From assembly GCF_016917355.1 (NCBI RefSeq), contig NZ_CP070304.1, positions 4,030,001 to 4,094,000 on the forward strand: a stretch of DNA of 64,000 nt, given 5' to 3'. The notes beneath the pieces were generated by a model that was not told where the DNA came from, searched no databases, and saw only the letters and a program-made list of their open reading frames with translations. This stretch comes from Glaciimonas sp. PAMC28666 (GTDB lineage Bacteria > Pseudomonadota > Gammaproteobacteria > Burkholderiales > Burkholderiaceae_D). A program made the position numbers and the translations under genes. Shown piece by piece: positions 46,851-55,720 of this stretch (position 1 is its first letter; every line of letters begins with the position of its first letter).

Positions 46851-46882
46851 GAGAGAAGAAAGAATTCGTTCTTTTTTTTCTC
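46851..46882 (+). terminator. Weak AU-rich terminator-like hairpin after dgkA
   Basis: GAGAAGAAAGAA pairs with TTCTTTTTTTTCTC around TTCG with G-U pairs; a T-rich stretch forms the 3' arm. It lies between dgkA and sbp. The stem is weak, so function is uncertain. Confidence 0.35.
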
Positions 46883-46935
46883 CACTCTGATTAATCTGTC
46901 TTCTCCAAAACAAAAAAAGTCCAGGGAAGCAGATC

Positions 46936-47958
46936 ATGTTGAAACAACTCGTCCGAACGGCAATCACCATTGCGTTAGTGGCTCAAATTGGCATCGCGCC
47001 TATCGTACGCGCGGCGGATTTTTCGATACTGAATGTGTCTTATGATCCGACCCGTGAGCTCTATCAGGAATATAACAAAGCGTTCGCCAAATACTGGAAA
47101 GAAAAAACCGGCGATAACGTCACAATCAAAGCTTCCCATGGCGGCTCCGGTAAGCAAGGGCGCTCGGTTATCGACGGTCTGGACGCTGATGTAGTCACAC
47201 TGGCGCTGGCGTATGATATTGACGAGATTTCTGCCAAAGCTAAACTGTTGCCGGCCGACTGGCAAAAGCGCCTCGCACATAACAGCACACCTTATACTTC
47301 GACCATTGTTTTGCTGGTGCGCAAAGGCAATCCAAAAGGGATTAAGGATTGGGATGATATCGCCAAGCCTGGCGTATCCGTGATCGTCGCTAATCCAAAG
47401 ACCTCCGGTGGTGCACGCTGGGCTTATCTTGCCGCCTATGGTTATGCTCTGAAGAAGAATAACAACGACGACGCGAAGGCACGTGACTTCATTAGCCGTG
47501 TGTATAAAAACGTTCCGGTGCTGGATTCAGGTGCGCGCGGATCAACCGTCACGTTTGCTGAACGCGGTGTTGGTGATGTCTTGTTGTCGTGGGAAAACGA
47601 AGCCTATCTGGTGCAAGCCGAATTCGGCAAAGACAAATTTGATGTCGTATTCCCATCCAGTAGTATTCTGGCAGAGCCGCCGGTTGCTGTCGTCGACAAG
47701 GTAGTCGACAAGCGCGGCACCCGTAAGATTGCTGAAGCTTATCTGCAATATCTATACTCGCCTGAGGGCCAGGAAATCGCAGCACACAACTATTATCGTC
47801 CGACCGATCCAAAGGTCGCGACCAAGTATGCATCACGTTTTCCAAAATTAAATCTGTTCACCATCGATACGGTTTTCGGTGGCTGGCAGAAGGCCCAAAA
47901 AACGCACTTTAGCGATGGCGGCGTGTTTGATCAAATTTACCAGCCTGGCGCAAAATAA
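46936..47958 (+). CDS. sbp: Sulfate-binding periplasmic protein of the CysTWA ABC transporter
   Basis: 340 aa with a signal peptide ending near VRAADF. Family features are [49 protein letters not shown] and [17 protein letters not shown], which surround the sulfate pocket, and [12 protein letters not shown]. Delivers sulfate (or thiosulfate) to CysT/CysW. Notably it is separated from cysTWA by about 8.6 kb of sulfonate genes, although all lie on one strand. Confidence 0.95.
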   Translation: MLKQLVRTAITIALVAQIGIAPIVRAADFSILNVSYDPTRELYQEYNKAFAKYWKEKTGDNVTIKASHGGSGKQGRSVIDGLDADVVTLALAYDIDEISAKAKLLPADWQKRLAHNSTPYTSTIVLLVRKGNPKGIKDWDDIAKPGVSVIVANPKTSGGARWAYLAAYGYALKKNNNDDAKARDFISRVYKNVPVLDSGARGSTVTFAERGVGDVLLSWENEAYLVQAEFGKDKFDVVFPSSSILAEPPVAVVDKVVDKRGTRKIAEAYLQYLYSPEGQEIAAHNYYRPTDPKVATKYASRFPKLNLFTIDTVFGGWQKAQKTHFSDGGVFDQIYQPGAK

Positions 47959-48007
47959 GAATCATATTTACGGATTTGGAGGCTGCCCCGCTGGCGGCAT
48001 CAATGAT

Positions 48008-48053
48008 AGTCAGGTGATTAGTCAGGTGATGTAGGCCCGGCATAGGTCACCTG
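48008..48053. repeat. Direct repeats with complementary arm in the sbp-ssuE spacer
   Basis: AGTCAGGTGAT occurs twice (48008-48018, 48020-48030). The core CAGGTGA of either copy can pair with TCACCTG at 48047-48053, giving two alternative 7-bp stems. It may be a protein-binding array or a leader structure before ssuE. Confidence 0.4.
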
Positions 48054-48093
48054 CGTTGCTCTTGTTTTCGGTTTAGAACATCGTTTAAAAAGT

Positions 48094-48693
48094 TTGAAAA
48101 AAATGACTATCCTTTTATTAGCCGGCAGCCCTTCGGCACCATCCCGTTCCACCCGGGTTTTGCATCATATCGGGGAAAAACTGGCGTTGTTAGGACATCG
48201 ATATACCAAGCTGGACATTCGGGATTTGCCGGGTGATGCCGTGATGCATGCCGATTTCAGCAATGTGGCAATTCAAAGCGCATTGGCTCAGGTCGCCGCA
48301 GCTAGCGCAGTCGTAGTGGCAACTCCAGTCTATAAAGCCGCCTACAGCGGTGCATTGAAGGCATTTTTGGATTTGTTACCGCAATTTGGTTTACAGGACA
48401 AGTTGGTGTTGCCCCTCGCGACCGGTGGCGGCCAGTCACATATGCTGGCTTTGGACTATGCCTTGCGCCCGGTATTGTCATCGTTGGGACCAAGGCATGT
48501 ATTGCAAAGTATTTATGCGACGGAAGCGCAGGTGAGTTGGTCGGAAGAGGACGGTCTCGTACTGGCGGCAGAAATCGTCAATCGGATTAACGAGGGTGTC
48601 GAGCAGTTATCTAACAGTCTGTTGGCACACCAGAACGTAAGTGGTAGTGGTTTTACCGCCATTCCGTTCTCCCAGATTCGATGTAGCGTTTAA
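48094..48693 (+). CDS. ssuE: NADPH-dependent FMN reductase SsuE
   Basis: Flavodoxin-like reductase that supplies FMNH2 to the monooxygenase SsuD. The 199-aa protein has LLLAGSPSAPSRSTRVLHHI (flavin phosphate loop), VVATPVYKAAYSGALKAFLDLLPQ and PLATGGGQSHMLALDYALRPVL, typical of SsuE. The pi-helix tyrosine region YKAAYSGALK is present. It is followed by about 200 bp of structured leader before ssuA. Confidence 0.94.
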   Translation: MKKMTILLLAGSPSAPSRSTRVLHHIGEKLALLGHRYTKLDIRDLPGDAVMHADFSNVAIQSALAQVAAASAVVVATPVYKAAYSGALKAFLDLLPQFGLQDKLVLPLATGGGQSHMLALDYALRPVLSSLGPRHVLQSIYATEAQVSWSEEDGLVLAAEIVNRINEGVEQLSNSLLAHQNVSGSGFTAIPFSQIRCSV

Positions 48694-48788
48694 ATATTGC
48701 CTGTGTCGGGTGTTATCCGGCGCGTCTGGTACGCGTCGTGACACATGAACGGGGTGGACGCTCAGCATCTGGCCCTGATCGAACGATT

Positions 48789-48892
48789 TATAGTTTATTT
48801 CCCCAACCGCATCGTATGACGATGCTTTAAGAACCCAAATAATCGGGTTGGGGAGGGCTTCGTCTAAAAATGACGATTTTCAGGAATTTGAT
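48789..48892 (+). promoter_or_regulatory. Structured leader of ssuA with competing stems
   Basis: TATAGT (48789-48794) could be a -10, giving a transcript start near 48801. The leader then holds an outer stem TCCCCAACC (48800-48808) / GGTTGGGGA (48846-48854) enclosing the perfect hairpin GCATCGT-ATG-ACGATGC (48809-48825). An alternative hairpin AACCC (48832-48836) / GGGTT (48845-48849) uses the same right arm. The ribosome-binding site (AGGAA) and ATG 48893 follow. Confidence 0.45.
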
Positions 48893-49885
48893 ATGACCGA
48901 ATTTAAAAACAAACTACTTACGCGTCGCCGTGCGCTGGCGATGTTATCTGCCGCGGCAGCTGGTGCCGTCACCACGTTAGTGCCGCAGTGTGCATGGGCA
49001 CAGGACCAACGCGTGCTGCGTATCGGTTATCAAAAGGCAGCCAGCACGTTGGTGCTTTTGAAGGCACACGGTACTTTGGAAAGGCATCTGGCACGGTTAG
49101 GCATCGAGGTAAAGTGGGCAGAGTTTTCAGCCGGGCCGCAATTATTGGAGGCTTTGAACGTTGGATCGGTTGATTTTGGGTATGTTGGCGAAGCGCCACC
49201 GATCATCGCCCAGGCGGCGGGGGCCAATTTTGTGTATAGCGGCTATGAGATTCCAACACCGCTAGCAGAAAGCATCCTGGTCCCGCAGCATTCGCCGATA
49301 CACACCGTAGCGGAATTAAGGGGCAAGAAGATTGCCTTTAATAAAGGATCGGATGTGCACTGGTTGGTGATCAGCCTCCTGAAAAAAGCAAATATTTCTT
49401 ATTCCGAATTTCAACCGATTTATCTCGCACCGGCAGACGCGCGCGCCGCCTTTGAACGTGGCGCGGTGGATGCGTGGGCGATCTGGGATCCTTTTCAAAC
49501 TGCGGCAATCAAGCAACTTAATGCCAGGGTGTTAGCGAGTGGCGCGGGCGTCGTCAGCCATCATCAATTCTTTTTGAGTGCGCGCCCATACGCAGAAAAA
49601 AATCCAGCAATCATCAGCGCGATTCTCGACGAAGTGGGTAAAGAAGGACAGTGGATACGCGCAAACGTAAAAGAAGCCTCGGTACAACTGGCGCCGATCC
49701 AAGGTTTGGACAAAGACGTTATCGAAATTGGTTTAAAAAATTACGCACATATCTACAAGCCTATTGACAACAAAGTATTGGAGGAGCAACAAAAAATTGC
49801 AGATACCTTTTTCGAGCTGAAGTTGATTCCGAGAAGAATCTCGACGCGTGATGCGGTGTTAGCTGCGCCAGCCGCCAAGGTATAG
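48893..49885 (+). CDS. ssuA: Aliphatic sulfonate ABC transporter substrate-binding protein (first copy)
   Basis: Periplasmic sulfonate-binding protein, 330 aa from MTEFKNKLLTRRRALAM (48893, AGGAA upstream). The TRRRALAML stretch with a following Ala-rich h-region suggests Tat-type or ordinary Sec export; cleavage near AWAQDQ. NMT1/SsuA motifs are LRIGYQKAASTLVLLKA, EFSAGPQLLEALNVGSVDFGYVGEAPPI, LRGKKIAFNKGSDVHWL and LAPADARAAFERGAVDAWAIWDPF. It is followed after 9 bp by a second homologue. Confidence 0.94.
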   Translation: MTEFKNKLLTRRRALAMLSAAAAGAVTTLVPQCAWAQDQRVLRIGYQKAASTLVLLKAHGTLERHLARLGIEVKWAEFSAGPQLLEALNVGSVDFGYVGEAPPIIAQAAGANFVYSGYEIPTPLAESILVPQHSPIHTVAELRGKKIAFNKGSDVHWLVISLLKKANISYSEFQPIYLAPADARAAFERGAVDAWAIWDPFQTAAIKQLNARVLASGAGVVSHHQFFLSARPYAEKNPAIISAILDEVGKEGQWIRANVKEASVQLAPIQGLDKDVIEIGLKNYAHIYKPIDNKVLEEQQKIADTFFELKLIPRRISTRDAVLAAPAAKV

Positions 49886-49894
49886 GTAGATACG

Positions 49895-50926
49895 ATGAAG
49901 AGTGAACATTTTTTCCATCGGAAATTCGGTTGCCTGGCGCTGACAAGGGTGCTGCGCCAGTTTATCTTGCTGATCTTGTTTGCGAATTTCTCCTTGGTGG
50001 GAGCGTCAGCCATGGCGACCGCTGATAAAAAGGAGCCTGAGCAAATCCGCATTGGTTTCCAAAAAAGCGCGGTTAATTTGGTAGTTTTGAAACAGCGCAA
50101 TATTCTGGAACAACGCTTTAAGAACAGCAAGATAGTCTGGCTGGAATTTCCAGCCGGTCCACAATTGCTGGAGGCGCTATCAGTCGGCAGTCTGGATTTT
50201 GGTCTGACCGGCGACAGTCCACCGGTCTTTGCGCAAGCTGCCAATAAAGATTTGGTGTACGTTGGCGCAGAGTCGCCCAAGCCGGAAAGTTCGGCAATTA
50301 TTGTACCTTCCGACTCTTCTATCAGGACTTTAGCAGATTTAAAGGGTAAGAAAATTGCGCTTCAAAAAGGCTCAAGCGCGCATTTCCTTTTGGTACAGGC
50401 GGTCAGGAAAGCCGGTTTGACATGGACTGATATTCAGCCTATTTATCTGGCCCCCGCAGATGCTCGAGCAGCATTTGAGCGCGGCAGTGTTGATGCCTGG
50501 TCTATTTGGGATCCTTATTACGGCGCAGCAGAATTAGCGCTTAAACCACGCGTACTGACAACTGGAAAAGGGCTGACAAATAATAATTCTTTCTATCTGG
50601 CATCGCGTTCTTTTGCGCAAACCTATCCAAACACGGTGTTGATTTTGTTGGATGAGCTTACAAAAGCTGATCAATATGTGCAAGCGCATCGAAAGGAAGT
50701 CGCGCAAAGCATTGCTGATTTGAGCGGTTTGAATTTGGCCACCGTGCATCTATTTTTGGCGCGGCGCCCGGGCCCGTCACCGACCACTGTATTGCATGCG
50801 GCGATGGTGACAGATCAACAGCGTGTCGCGGATAGCTTTAAAGAGATCGGTCTGATTCCGAAGGCGATCAAAGTCGCCGACATTGTGTGGCAGCCACCAG
50901 GGACCGCTTTGGCGACAGCAAAATAG
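49895..50926 (+). CDS. ssuA: Aliphatic sulfonate ABC transporter substrate-binding protein (second copy)
   Basis: 343 aa paralogue of the preceding gene, with its own signal peptide (LILFANFSLVGASAMA). The same blocks are present with differences: IRIGFQKSAVNLVVLKQ, EFPAGPQLLEALSVGSLDFGLTGDSPPV, LKGKKIALQKGSSAHFLL and LAPADARAAFERGSVDAWSIWDPY. The two copies share gene order but differ clearly in sequence and export signal, so they probably bind different sulfonates. Confidence 0.94.
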   Translation: MKSEHFFHRKFGCLALTRVLRQFILLILFANFSLVGASAMATADKKEPEQIRIGFQKSAVNLVVLKQRNILEQRFKNSKIVWLEFPAGPQLLEALSVGSLDFGLTGDSPPVFAQAANKDLVYVGAESPKPESSAIIVPSDSSIRTLADLKGKKIALQKGSSAHFLLVQAVRKAGLTWTDIQPIYLAPADARAAFERGSVDAWSIWDPYYGAAELALKPRVLTTGKGLTNNNSFYLASRSFAQTYPNTVLILLDELTKADQYVQAHRKEVAQSIADLSGLNLATVHLFLARRPGPSPTTVLHAAMVTDQQRVADSFKEIGLIPKAIKVADIVWQPPGTALATAK

Positions 50927-50974
50927 TATCCACATTTTATAACATCAGTTTGTATTTTTAATACGGAATCTGCA

Positions 50975-52147
50975 ATGAACGTTTTCTGGTTTATCCCAAC
51001 GCACGGTGATAGTCGTTATCTTGGTACTACCCAAGGTGCCCGTCCGGTCAATTACGATTATATGAAACAAGTGGCAGTTGCTGCCGATACGCTTGGGTAT
51101 GACGGCGTGCTATTGCCGACCGGACGCTCTTGCGAAGACGCCTGGGTGGTCGCCTCCAGTCTTATTGGGGCGACGCAAAAACTTAAATTCCTGGTGGCGA
51201 TTCGTCCCGGTCTCAGCAGTCCGGGCTTGGCGGTAAGGATGGCTTCGACATTTGACCGACTATCCAACGGTCGTCTTTTGATCAATGTCGTGACCGGTGG
51301 TGATCAAGGCGAGTTGGAAGCCGATGGCGTATTTGCTGAGCATACCGAACGCTACGAAATTTCGGACGAATTTCTGCGCGTCTGGCGTGCCGCGATGGCG
51401 GGTGAGGGCGGCGCTGAAGGATACAATTTCAATGGCAAGCATATCACCGTAAAAGGTGCAAAAACCCTGTATCCGCCGGTTCAAAAGCCCTATCCGCCAT
51501 TGTATTTCGGTGGTTCATCGGCCCCCGCACACGAACTGGCAGCGGAGCAAGTGGACGTTTATCTGACGTGGGGCGAACCGCCGGCAGCGGTAGCAGAAAA
51601 AATCGCTGATATGCGTGCTCGGGCCGCCAAATACGGTCGCACCGTGCGCTTCGGCATTCGTCTGCACGTGATTGTCCGCGAGACCAACGAGGCTGCCTGG
51701 AAAGCAGCTGAAGAACTCATTAGTTATGTGGATGATGATGTTATATCGCGGGCGCAAGCCGCGTTCTCGAAGATGGACTCTGAAGGGCAGCGCCGAATGG
51801 CAGCGCTGCATGGCGGCAAGCGTGACAAGCTTGAAGTGTCGCCCAATTTATGGGCCGGCGTCGGCTTGGTGCGCGGGGGAGCCGGAACGGCCTTAGTGGG
51901 CGATGCTGCAACAGTCGTTGAGCGCATGAAAGAATACGAAGCACTGGGAATCGATACGTTTATTTTTTCTGGCTATCCGCATCTGGAGGAATCGTACCGA
52001 TTTGCCGAGTTGATATTTCCGTTGTTAGGGAAAGGCCATGCCGCTGATGGCGAGCACTCTTTGAGTGGGCCGTTTGGGGAAGTGATGGCGAACAATTTGT
52101 TCCCGCAAGCGCAAATCACTCGAGAAACGTCCAGTAATACGCGATAA
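50975..52147 (+). CDS. ssuD: FMNH2-dependent alkanesulfonate monooxygenase SsuD
   Basis: Oxygenolytic cleavage of alkanesulfonates to aldehyde and sulfite using FMNH2 from SsuE. 390 aa bacterial luciferase-like TIM barrel. Active-site residues correspond to E. coli H11 and C54: H10 in [10 protein letters not shown] and C53 in [11 protein letters not shown]. Further blocks are [35 protein letters not shown] and [21 protein letters not shown]. All family features are intact. Confidence 0.97.
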   Translation: MNVFWFIPTHGDSRYLGTTQGARPVNYDYMKQVAVAADTLGYDGVLLPTGRSCEDAWVVASSLIGATQKLKFLVAIRPGLSSPGLAVRMASTFDRLSNGRLLINVVTGGDQGELEADGVFAEHTERYEISDEFLRVWRAAMAGEGGAEGYNFNGKHITVKGAKTLYPPVQKPYPPLYFGGSSAPAHELAAEQVDVYLTWGEPPAAVAEKIADMRARAAKYGRTVRFGIRLHVIVRETNEAAWKAAEELISYVDDDVISRAQAAFSKMDSEGQRRMAALHGGKRDKLEVSPNLWAGVGLVRGGAGTALVGDAATVVERMKEYEALGIDTFIFSGYPHLEESYRFAELIFPLLGKGHAADGEHSLSGPFGEVMANNLFPQAQITRETSSNTR

Positions 52148-52277
52148 CTGAAATGGCTGAATGCATGTTGAGCAGGCAGCTCGATCAAAGTATTCAGAAC
52201 TGTGGTCGGCCTCCACGTCAACACACGACTTTATCAGTACAAAGGATCACCGCACATCCAATGGATGGAAGGAAATA

Positions 52278-53129
52278 ATGATGAGCACCGTTATTAATCA
52301 GTCAGTCGCGCCGCGATTCACCAATGCCAGAATCCGTCCAAAACAGCGGAAGGCCATTGGCACACGTGCGACAGCGTGGCGCGCGGCGCTAATGCAGTGG
52401 CTAGTACCGATTTTGCTGATTGCCGGGTGGGAACTGGCGGCGAGGGTTGGCTGGCTTTCCAGCCGTATTTTGCCAGAGCCATTCGCCGTCGGGCGCGCGG
52501 CATGGTCGTTGGCACTGTCCGGCGAGCTATGGAAGCACGTGTCGGTCAGTGCTTGGCGGGCAATCTCAGGTTTTGTGGTTGGCGGTGGTTGTGGTTTGCT
52601 GTTAGGTTTGCTGACCGGAACTTTTAAGACCGCCGAAACACTCCTGGATACAACGATTCAGATGGTGCGCAATATTCCTGCGTTGGCACTGATTCCGCTG
52701 GTCATCTTGTGGTTCGGAATTGATGAGTCATCAAAATTGTTTCTGGTTTCAATTGGCGTATTTTTTCCAATCTATTTAAATACTTTTCATGGCATCCGCT
52801 CGGTTGACAAAGGATTAATCGAGATGGCTAAGAGTTACGGCCTGTCGGGTTGGCCGTTGTATCGGGACGTTATCTTGCCGGGGGCATTGCCATCGATTCT
52901 GGTCGGCGTTCGATTTTCTCTGGGACTGGTCTGGGTGCTGCTGATTGTCGCGGAAACGATTTCTGCACAGGCTGGCATAGGCTACATGACCATGAATGCT
53001 CGTGAATTTTTACAGACCGACGTTGTGCTGGTAGGCATTCTTTTGTACGCCTTGTTAGGGAAACTGGCAGACATGCTGGCGCGGGGATTAGAGCGCTACT
53101 GGCTGCGCTGGCATCCCGGATATCAATGA
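52278..53129 (+). CDS. ssuC: Aliphatic sulfonate ABC transporter permease SsuC
   Basis: Membrane subunit of the sulfonate importer. The start MMSTVINQSVAPRF (52278) has GGAAGGAAA upstream; a longer in-frame reading from 52161 has no such site. It has about six helices after a basic N-terminal tail, with WELAARVGWLSSRILPEP and the EAA-loop region LIEMAKSYGLSGWPLYRDVILPGALPSI. 283 aa. Confidence 0.95.
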   Translation: MMSTVINQSVAPRFTNARIRPKQRKAIGTRATAWRAALMQWLVPILLIAGWELAARVGWLSSRILPEPFAVGRAAWSLALSGELWKHVSVSAWRAISGFVVGGGCGLLLGLLTGTFKTAETLLDTTIQMVRNIPALALIPLVILWFGIDESSKLFLVSIGVFFPIYLNTFHGIRSVDKGLIEMAKSYGLSGWPLYRDVILPGALPSILVGVRFSLGLVWVLLIVAETISAQAGIGYMTMNAREFLQTDVVLVGILLYALLGKLADMLARGLERYWLRWHPGYQ

Positions 53130-53156
53130 CACGACGCCCAAAAAATTAACACTGCA

Positions 53157-54026
53157 ATGGAGTTGAATATGCAAATTGATCCTGTTGAAAATGCTCACGT
53201 AAAGGCCGTCGCGCAGCACGGTGCGAGGTCGGGACGCGGGATTGGTATCGCCATCCAGGCGGTATCGAAATCCTACGCCGGTCGGGAAGTCTTGAAATCA
53301 TTGGACGTTGAAATCGGGGCCGGCGAGTTTGTGGCGATTGTAGGGCGCAGTGGTTGCGGAAAAAGTACGCTTTTGCGATTAATCGCAGGCTTGGAGAGTG
53401 AGTCCTCTGGCGAAATTCAGTTCGGGGCCGGACGCAAAGCTGAACAAGCGCCGGAAATTCGCATTATGTTTCAGGACTCCCGTCTTCTTCCCTGGAAAAA
53501 GGTATTAAACAACGTTGCATTAGGCTTACCGGCAAAGTTGTCGGCGGTGACCGCTGGCAATGCATTGCGGCAGGTCGGGCTCGAAGATCGCGCACAAGAA
53601 TGGCCTGCGGTATTGTCCGGTGGGCAACGACAGCGTGTCGCTTTAGCGAGAGCGTTGGTGCATGACCCTGAACTGTTATTGCTGGATGAACCGCTAGGTG
53701 CACTCGACGCGTTGACACGGATTGAAATGCAGCATCTGATCGAATCGTTATGGCAGGGCAGCGGCTTCACCGCCGTGTTGGTCACCCATGATGTGCAGGA
53801 AGCAATCGCGCTGGCTGACCGTGTTCTGCTCATCGAAGAAGGTGAAATCACGCTCGACGAACGCATTGATTTGCCGCGTCCACGGGCACGCGGCAACTTA
53901 CTATTTGCCCAACTGGAAGAAAAAATTCTCGCGCGGGTATTAAAACATCCAGCCCCTGAAACCGATGCGACATTGGGAGATATCTCTTTGCTGCGCACCG
54001 TAAGCCAGGTTAGTTGGGCCATTTAG
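53157..54026 (+). CDS. ssuB: Aliphatic sulfonate ABC transporter ATP-binding protein SsuB
   Basis: ATPase for SsuC. Walker A is GRSGCGKST, the Q-loop region [19 protein letters not shown] is typical of SsuB/TauB, the signature is [15 protein letters not shown], Walker [13 protein letters not shown] and the switch VTHDVQEA. Two close starts exist (ATG 53157 and ATG 53169); GGAG before the second favours 53169. About 285-289 aa. It ends 58 bp before the first molbindin gene. Confidence 0.95.
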   Translation: MELNMQIDPVENAHVKAVAQHGARSGRGIGIAIQAVSKSYAGREVLKSLDVEIGAGEFVAIVGRSGCGKSTLLRLIAGLESESSGEIQFGAGRKAEQAPEIRIMFQDSRLLPWKKVLNNVALGLPAKLSAVTAGNALRQVGLEDRAQEWPAVLSGGQRQRVALARALVHDPELLLLDEPLGALDALTRIEMQHLIESLWQGSGFTAVLVTHDVQEAIALADRVLLIEEGEITLDERIDLPRPRARGNLLFAQLEEKILARVLKHPAPETDATLGDISLLRTVSQVSWAI

Positions 54027-54083
54027 GCCGAACCACATCCGTACTTAACGCGTTACCCGTACTTTCAACGCCCAGGAGGCATC

Positions 54084-54302
54084 ATGAGTATTCAAGCAAT
54101 CAATGTTCGGAATCAATTTAGAGGAAAAATTATCAGTATCGTCGAAGACGAGGTCCTCTCAGGTCTAGACATAGAAACCCCGATTGGCATCGTATCGTCC
54201 GTCATCACAACCCGTTCGGTTAAAGACCTGGGGCTAGTCGTCGGGTCGGAAGTTGTCGCGTTGATTAAAGCGACTGAAGTATCGATTGGAAAATTATCCT
54301 AG
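54084..54302 (+). CDS. Molbindin-like TOBE domain protein, copy 1 (SsuF-like)
   Basis: 72 aa single TOBE/Mop domain: SIQAINVRNQFRGKIISIVE, GIVSSVITTRSVKDLGLVVG and VVALIKATEVSIGKL. Mop-type proteins bind molybdate or other oxyanions as oligomers. A Mop-like gene (ssuF) is part of the ssu operon in Pseudomonas putida, where it is needed for growth on some sulfur sources. Ribosome-binding site AGGAGG is excellent (54072-54077). Confidence 0.9.
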   Translation: MSIQAINVRNQFRGKIISIVEDEVLSGLDIETPIGIVSSVITTRSVKDLGLVVGSEVVALIKATEVSIGKLS

Positions 54303-54353
54303 TGTTTAGTAATCTGTAGAAATCACGGGGTTGAAGTTGAAGTTAAGGTTGTC

Positions 54354-54371
54354 GTTGCTTTAGATAGCAAC
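54354..54371. repeat. Hairpin between the two molbindin genes
   Basis: GTTGCT (54354-54359) / AGCAAC (54366-54371), perfect 6-bp stem, loop TTAGAT. Possibly an RNA-processing or attenuation element between the duplicates. Confidence 0.3.
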
Positions 54372-54428
54372 ATTCCTTACGAATTTCCCGTTAGCCGTCA
54401 CCCAATTAAATTATCCATAGGAAATACC

Positions 54429-54644
54429 ATGTCAATCCAAGCCATCAATGTACGCAATCAATTTAAAGGTCGCATTAAAGCAATCATCGAGGGCACTGTC
54501 GTTTCCGAAATTGATGTAGAAACTCCCGCAGGAATAGTGACCTCTGTGATCACGACCCGATCAGTCAAAGATTTGGGCCTTGTTATCGGTACTGAAGTAG
54601 TGGCATTGGTAAAAGCCACAGAAGTATCCATCGCGAAAATTTAA
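54429..54644 (+). CDS. Molbindin-like TOBE domain protein, copy 2 (SsuF-like)
   Basis: 71 aa and strongly similar to the preceding gene along its full length: SIQAINVRNQFKGRIKAIIE, GIVTSVITTRSVKDLGLVIG and VVALVKATEVSIAKI. The pair is a tandem duplication with about 125 bp between them. It shares the same sulfur-cluster context. Two copies could form hetero-oligomers or differ in anion preference. Confidence 0.9.
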   Translation: MSIQAINVRNQFKGRIKAIIEGTVVSEIDVETPAGIVTSVITTRSVKDLGLVIGTEVVALVKATEVSIAKI

Positions 54645-54667
54645 AGATTTAAAAATATAGGCTGACC

Positions 54668-55690
54668 ATGTTATTTCCCGCTCTGGAACACTATTTGGCG
54701 CGCTTGCAGGAAACCACGTTGCCCAAAGCAACTTCGTCAGAACAGTCAGACGATGCCGAATTAATGAGCCGAAATCCGGCGAATCGCGTCTGGCTGGACT
54801 CTGACGGCCGTGTGCAGGGTACTTATTTCAACACGACCCTGACGAGCGTTTTCCAGCCGATTCGTCAGATTGCAGTGAGTAGAGAGGATGTGAACAGTCC
54901 GACCAGCACCGACAGTATTGATATTTCGGAAGCTCATAAGGACACCCACAAAATTGTCGGTTATGAAGGTTTTGCACATAGCTACTCGCCGAATGACAAT
55001 GGGTTGTACTTATGGAAGCTTCTCGACCATGCTGCCAGCGACGACGAGTCGATTGAACTGGACCGCCTATGCCGAATGCTACATTCGATCAATTTCTACC
55101 GCCAGTCAAAGGAGGGCAGCGAGGCCGAACAATCTCCCCAAAATGCCGATCTCTACCTCAGCGTGCATGCGCGCCTGTTGGCGGCTGTCGATAGTAATCA
55201 TGGCATGGCATTTCGTCGAATTTTGAGATTACTGGGATTGCCGCATGAAAATATCGTGCTGCAGTTGCCAACGATTACGTCGACACAAAGTTGGTTATTA
55301 AACTATGTTCTCGACAATTATCGACGCAATCAATTCCGACTCGCAGTGAATGCCGATACCGTGGCGCAGGCGCATGGTTTGCTGGAACGGGTCCGACCAG
55401 ATGTCCTCAAGATTGATGGGCGGGGTTTAATCAACGACGCTGAAACCCAACGTTTGCTCGAAATCACTCAAAAGCGTGGGATTCGGGTTATTTTTAAGCG
55501 CCTTGAAAAACTGCGGGATTTTGAAAGTGTGCAAAAACTGGCCGAACAATCCTTTGTTTTGACCGGCGCACGAATTGCGGGTCAAGGATTCTTCTGGGAT
55601 CGGCCGCAAGCTTCGTTGGGTGTGTTTTCAGCATCCGTTCGGGTAAATCAGTCAGCGATGGCTTCGCCGTCGCAGCAAGCCCCCCTTTAA
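54668..55690 (+). CDS. Degenerate EAL-domain protein in the sulfur cluster
   Basis: 340 aa, no signal peptide, no GGDEF or membrane part. It looks like an EAL fold but catalytic sites are eroded: the EAL motif reads GYEGFAHS. The Asn-containing motif is YLSVHARLL. The ExTE region is IVLQLPT. The DDFG-type motif is absent (AVNADTVAQAH). The C-terminal AEGVE motif is VIFKRLEK. The KID of DVLKIDG and GQGFFWDRP are kept. It is therefore unlikely to hydrolyse c-di-GMP; a binding or protein-interaction role is more plausible. It starts 23 bp after the second molbindin gene. Confidence 0.85.
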   Translation: MLFPALEHYLARLQETTLPKATSSEQSDDAELMSRNPANRVWLDSDGRVQGTYFNTTLTSVFQPIRQIAVSREDVNSPTSTDSIDISEAHKDTHKIVGYEGFAHSYSPNDNGLYLWKLLDHAASDDESIELDRLCRMLHSINFYRQSKEGSEAEQSPQNADLYLSVHARLLAAVDSNHGMAFRRILRLLGLPHENIVLQLPTITSTQSWLLNYVLDNYRRNQFRLAVNADTVAQAHGLLERVRPDVLKIDGRGLINDAETQRLLEITQKRGIRVIFKRLEKLRDFESVQKLAEQSFVLTGARIAGQGFFWDRPQASLGVFSASVRVNQSAMASPSQQAPL

Positions 55691-55720
55691 ATGGGTTGCC
55701 CCGTGGGATGCCCCTTAATT

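Noticed and set aside
46851-46882. UUCG hairpin after dgkA as a strong terminator
   Set aside because: The loop is UUCG but the closing pair is A-U and the stem is AU/GU only, so it is kept as a weak candidate.
52161-52277. N-terminal extension of SsuC
   Set aside because: Lacks a ribosome-binding site, while the ATG at 52278 has a strong one and matches the family.
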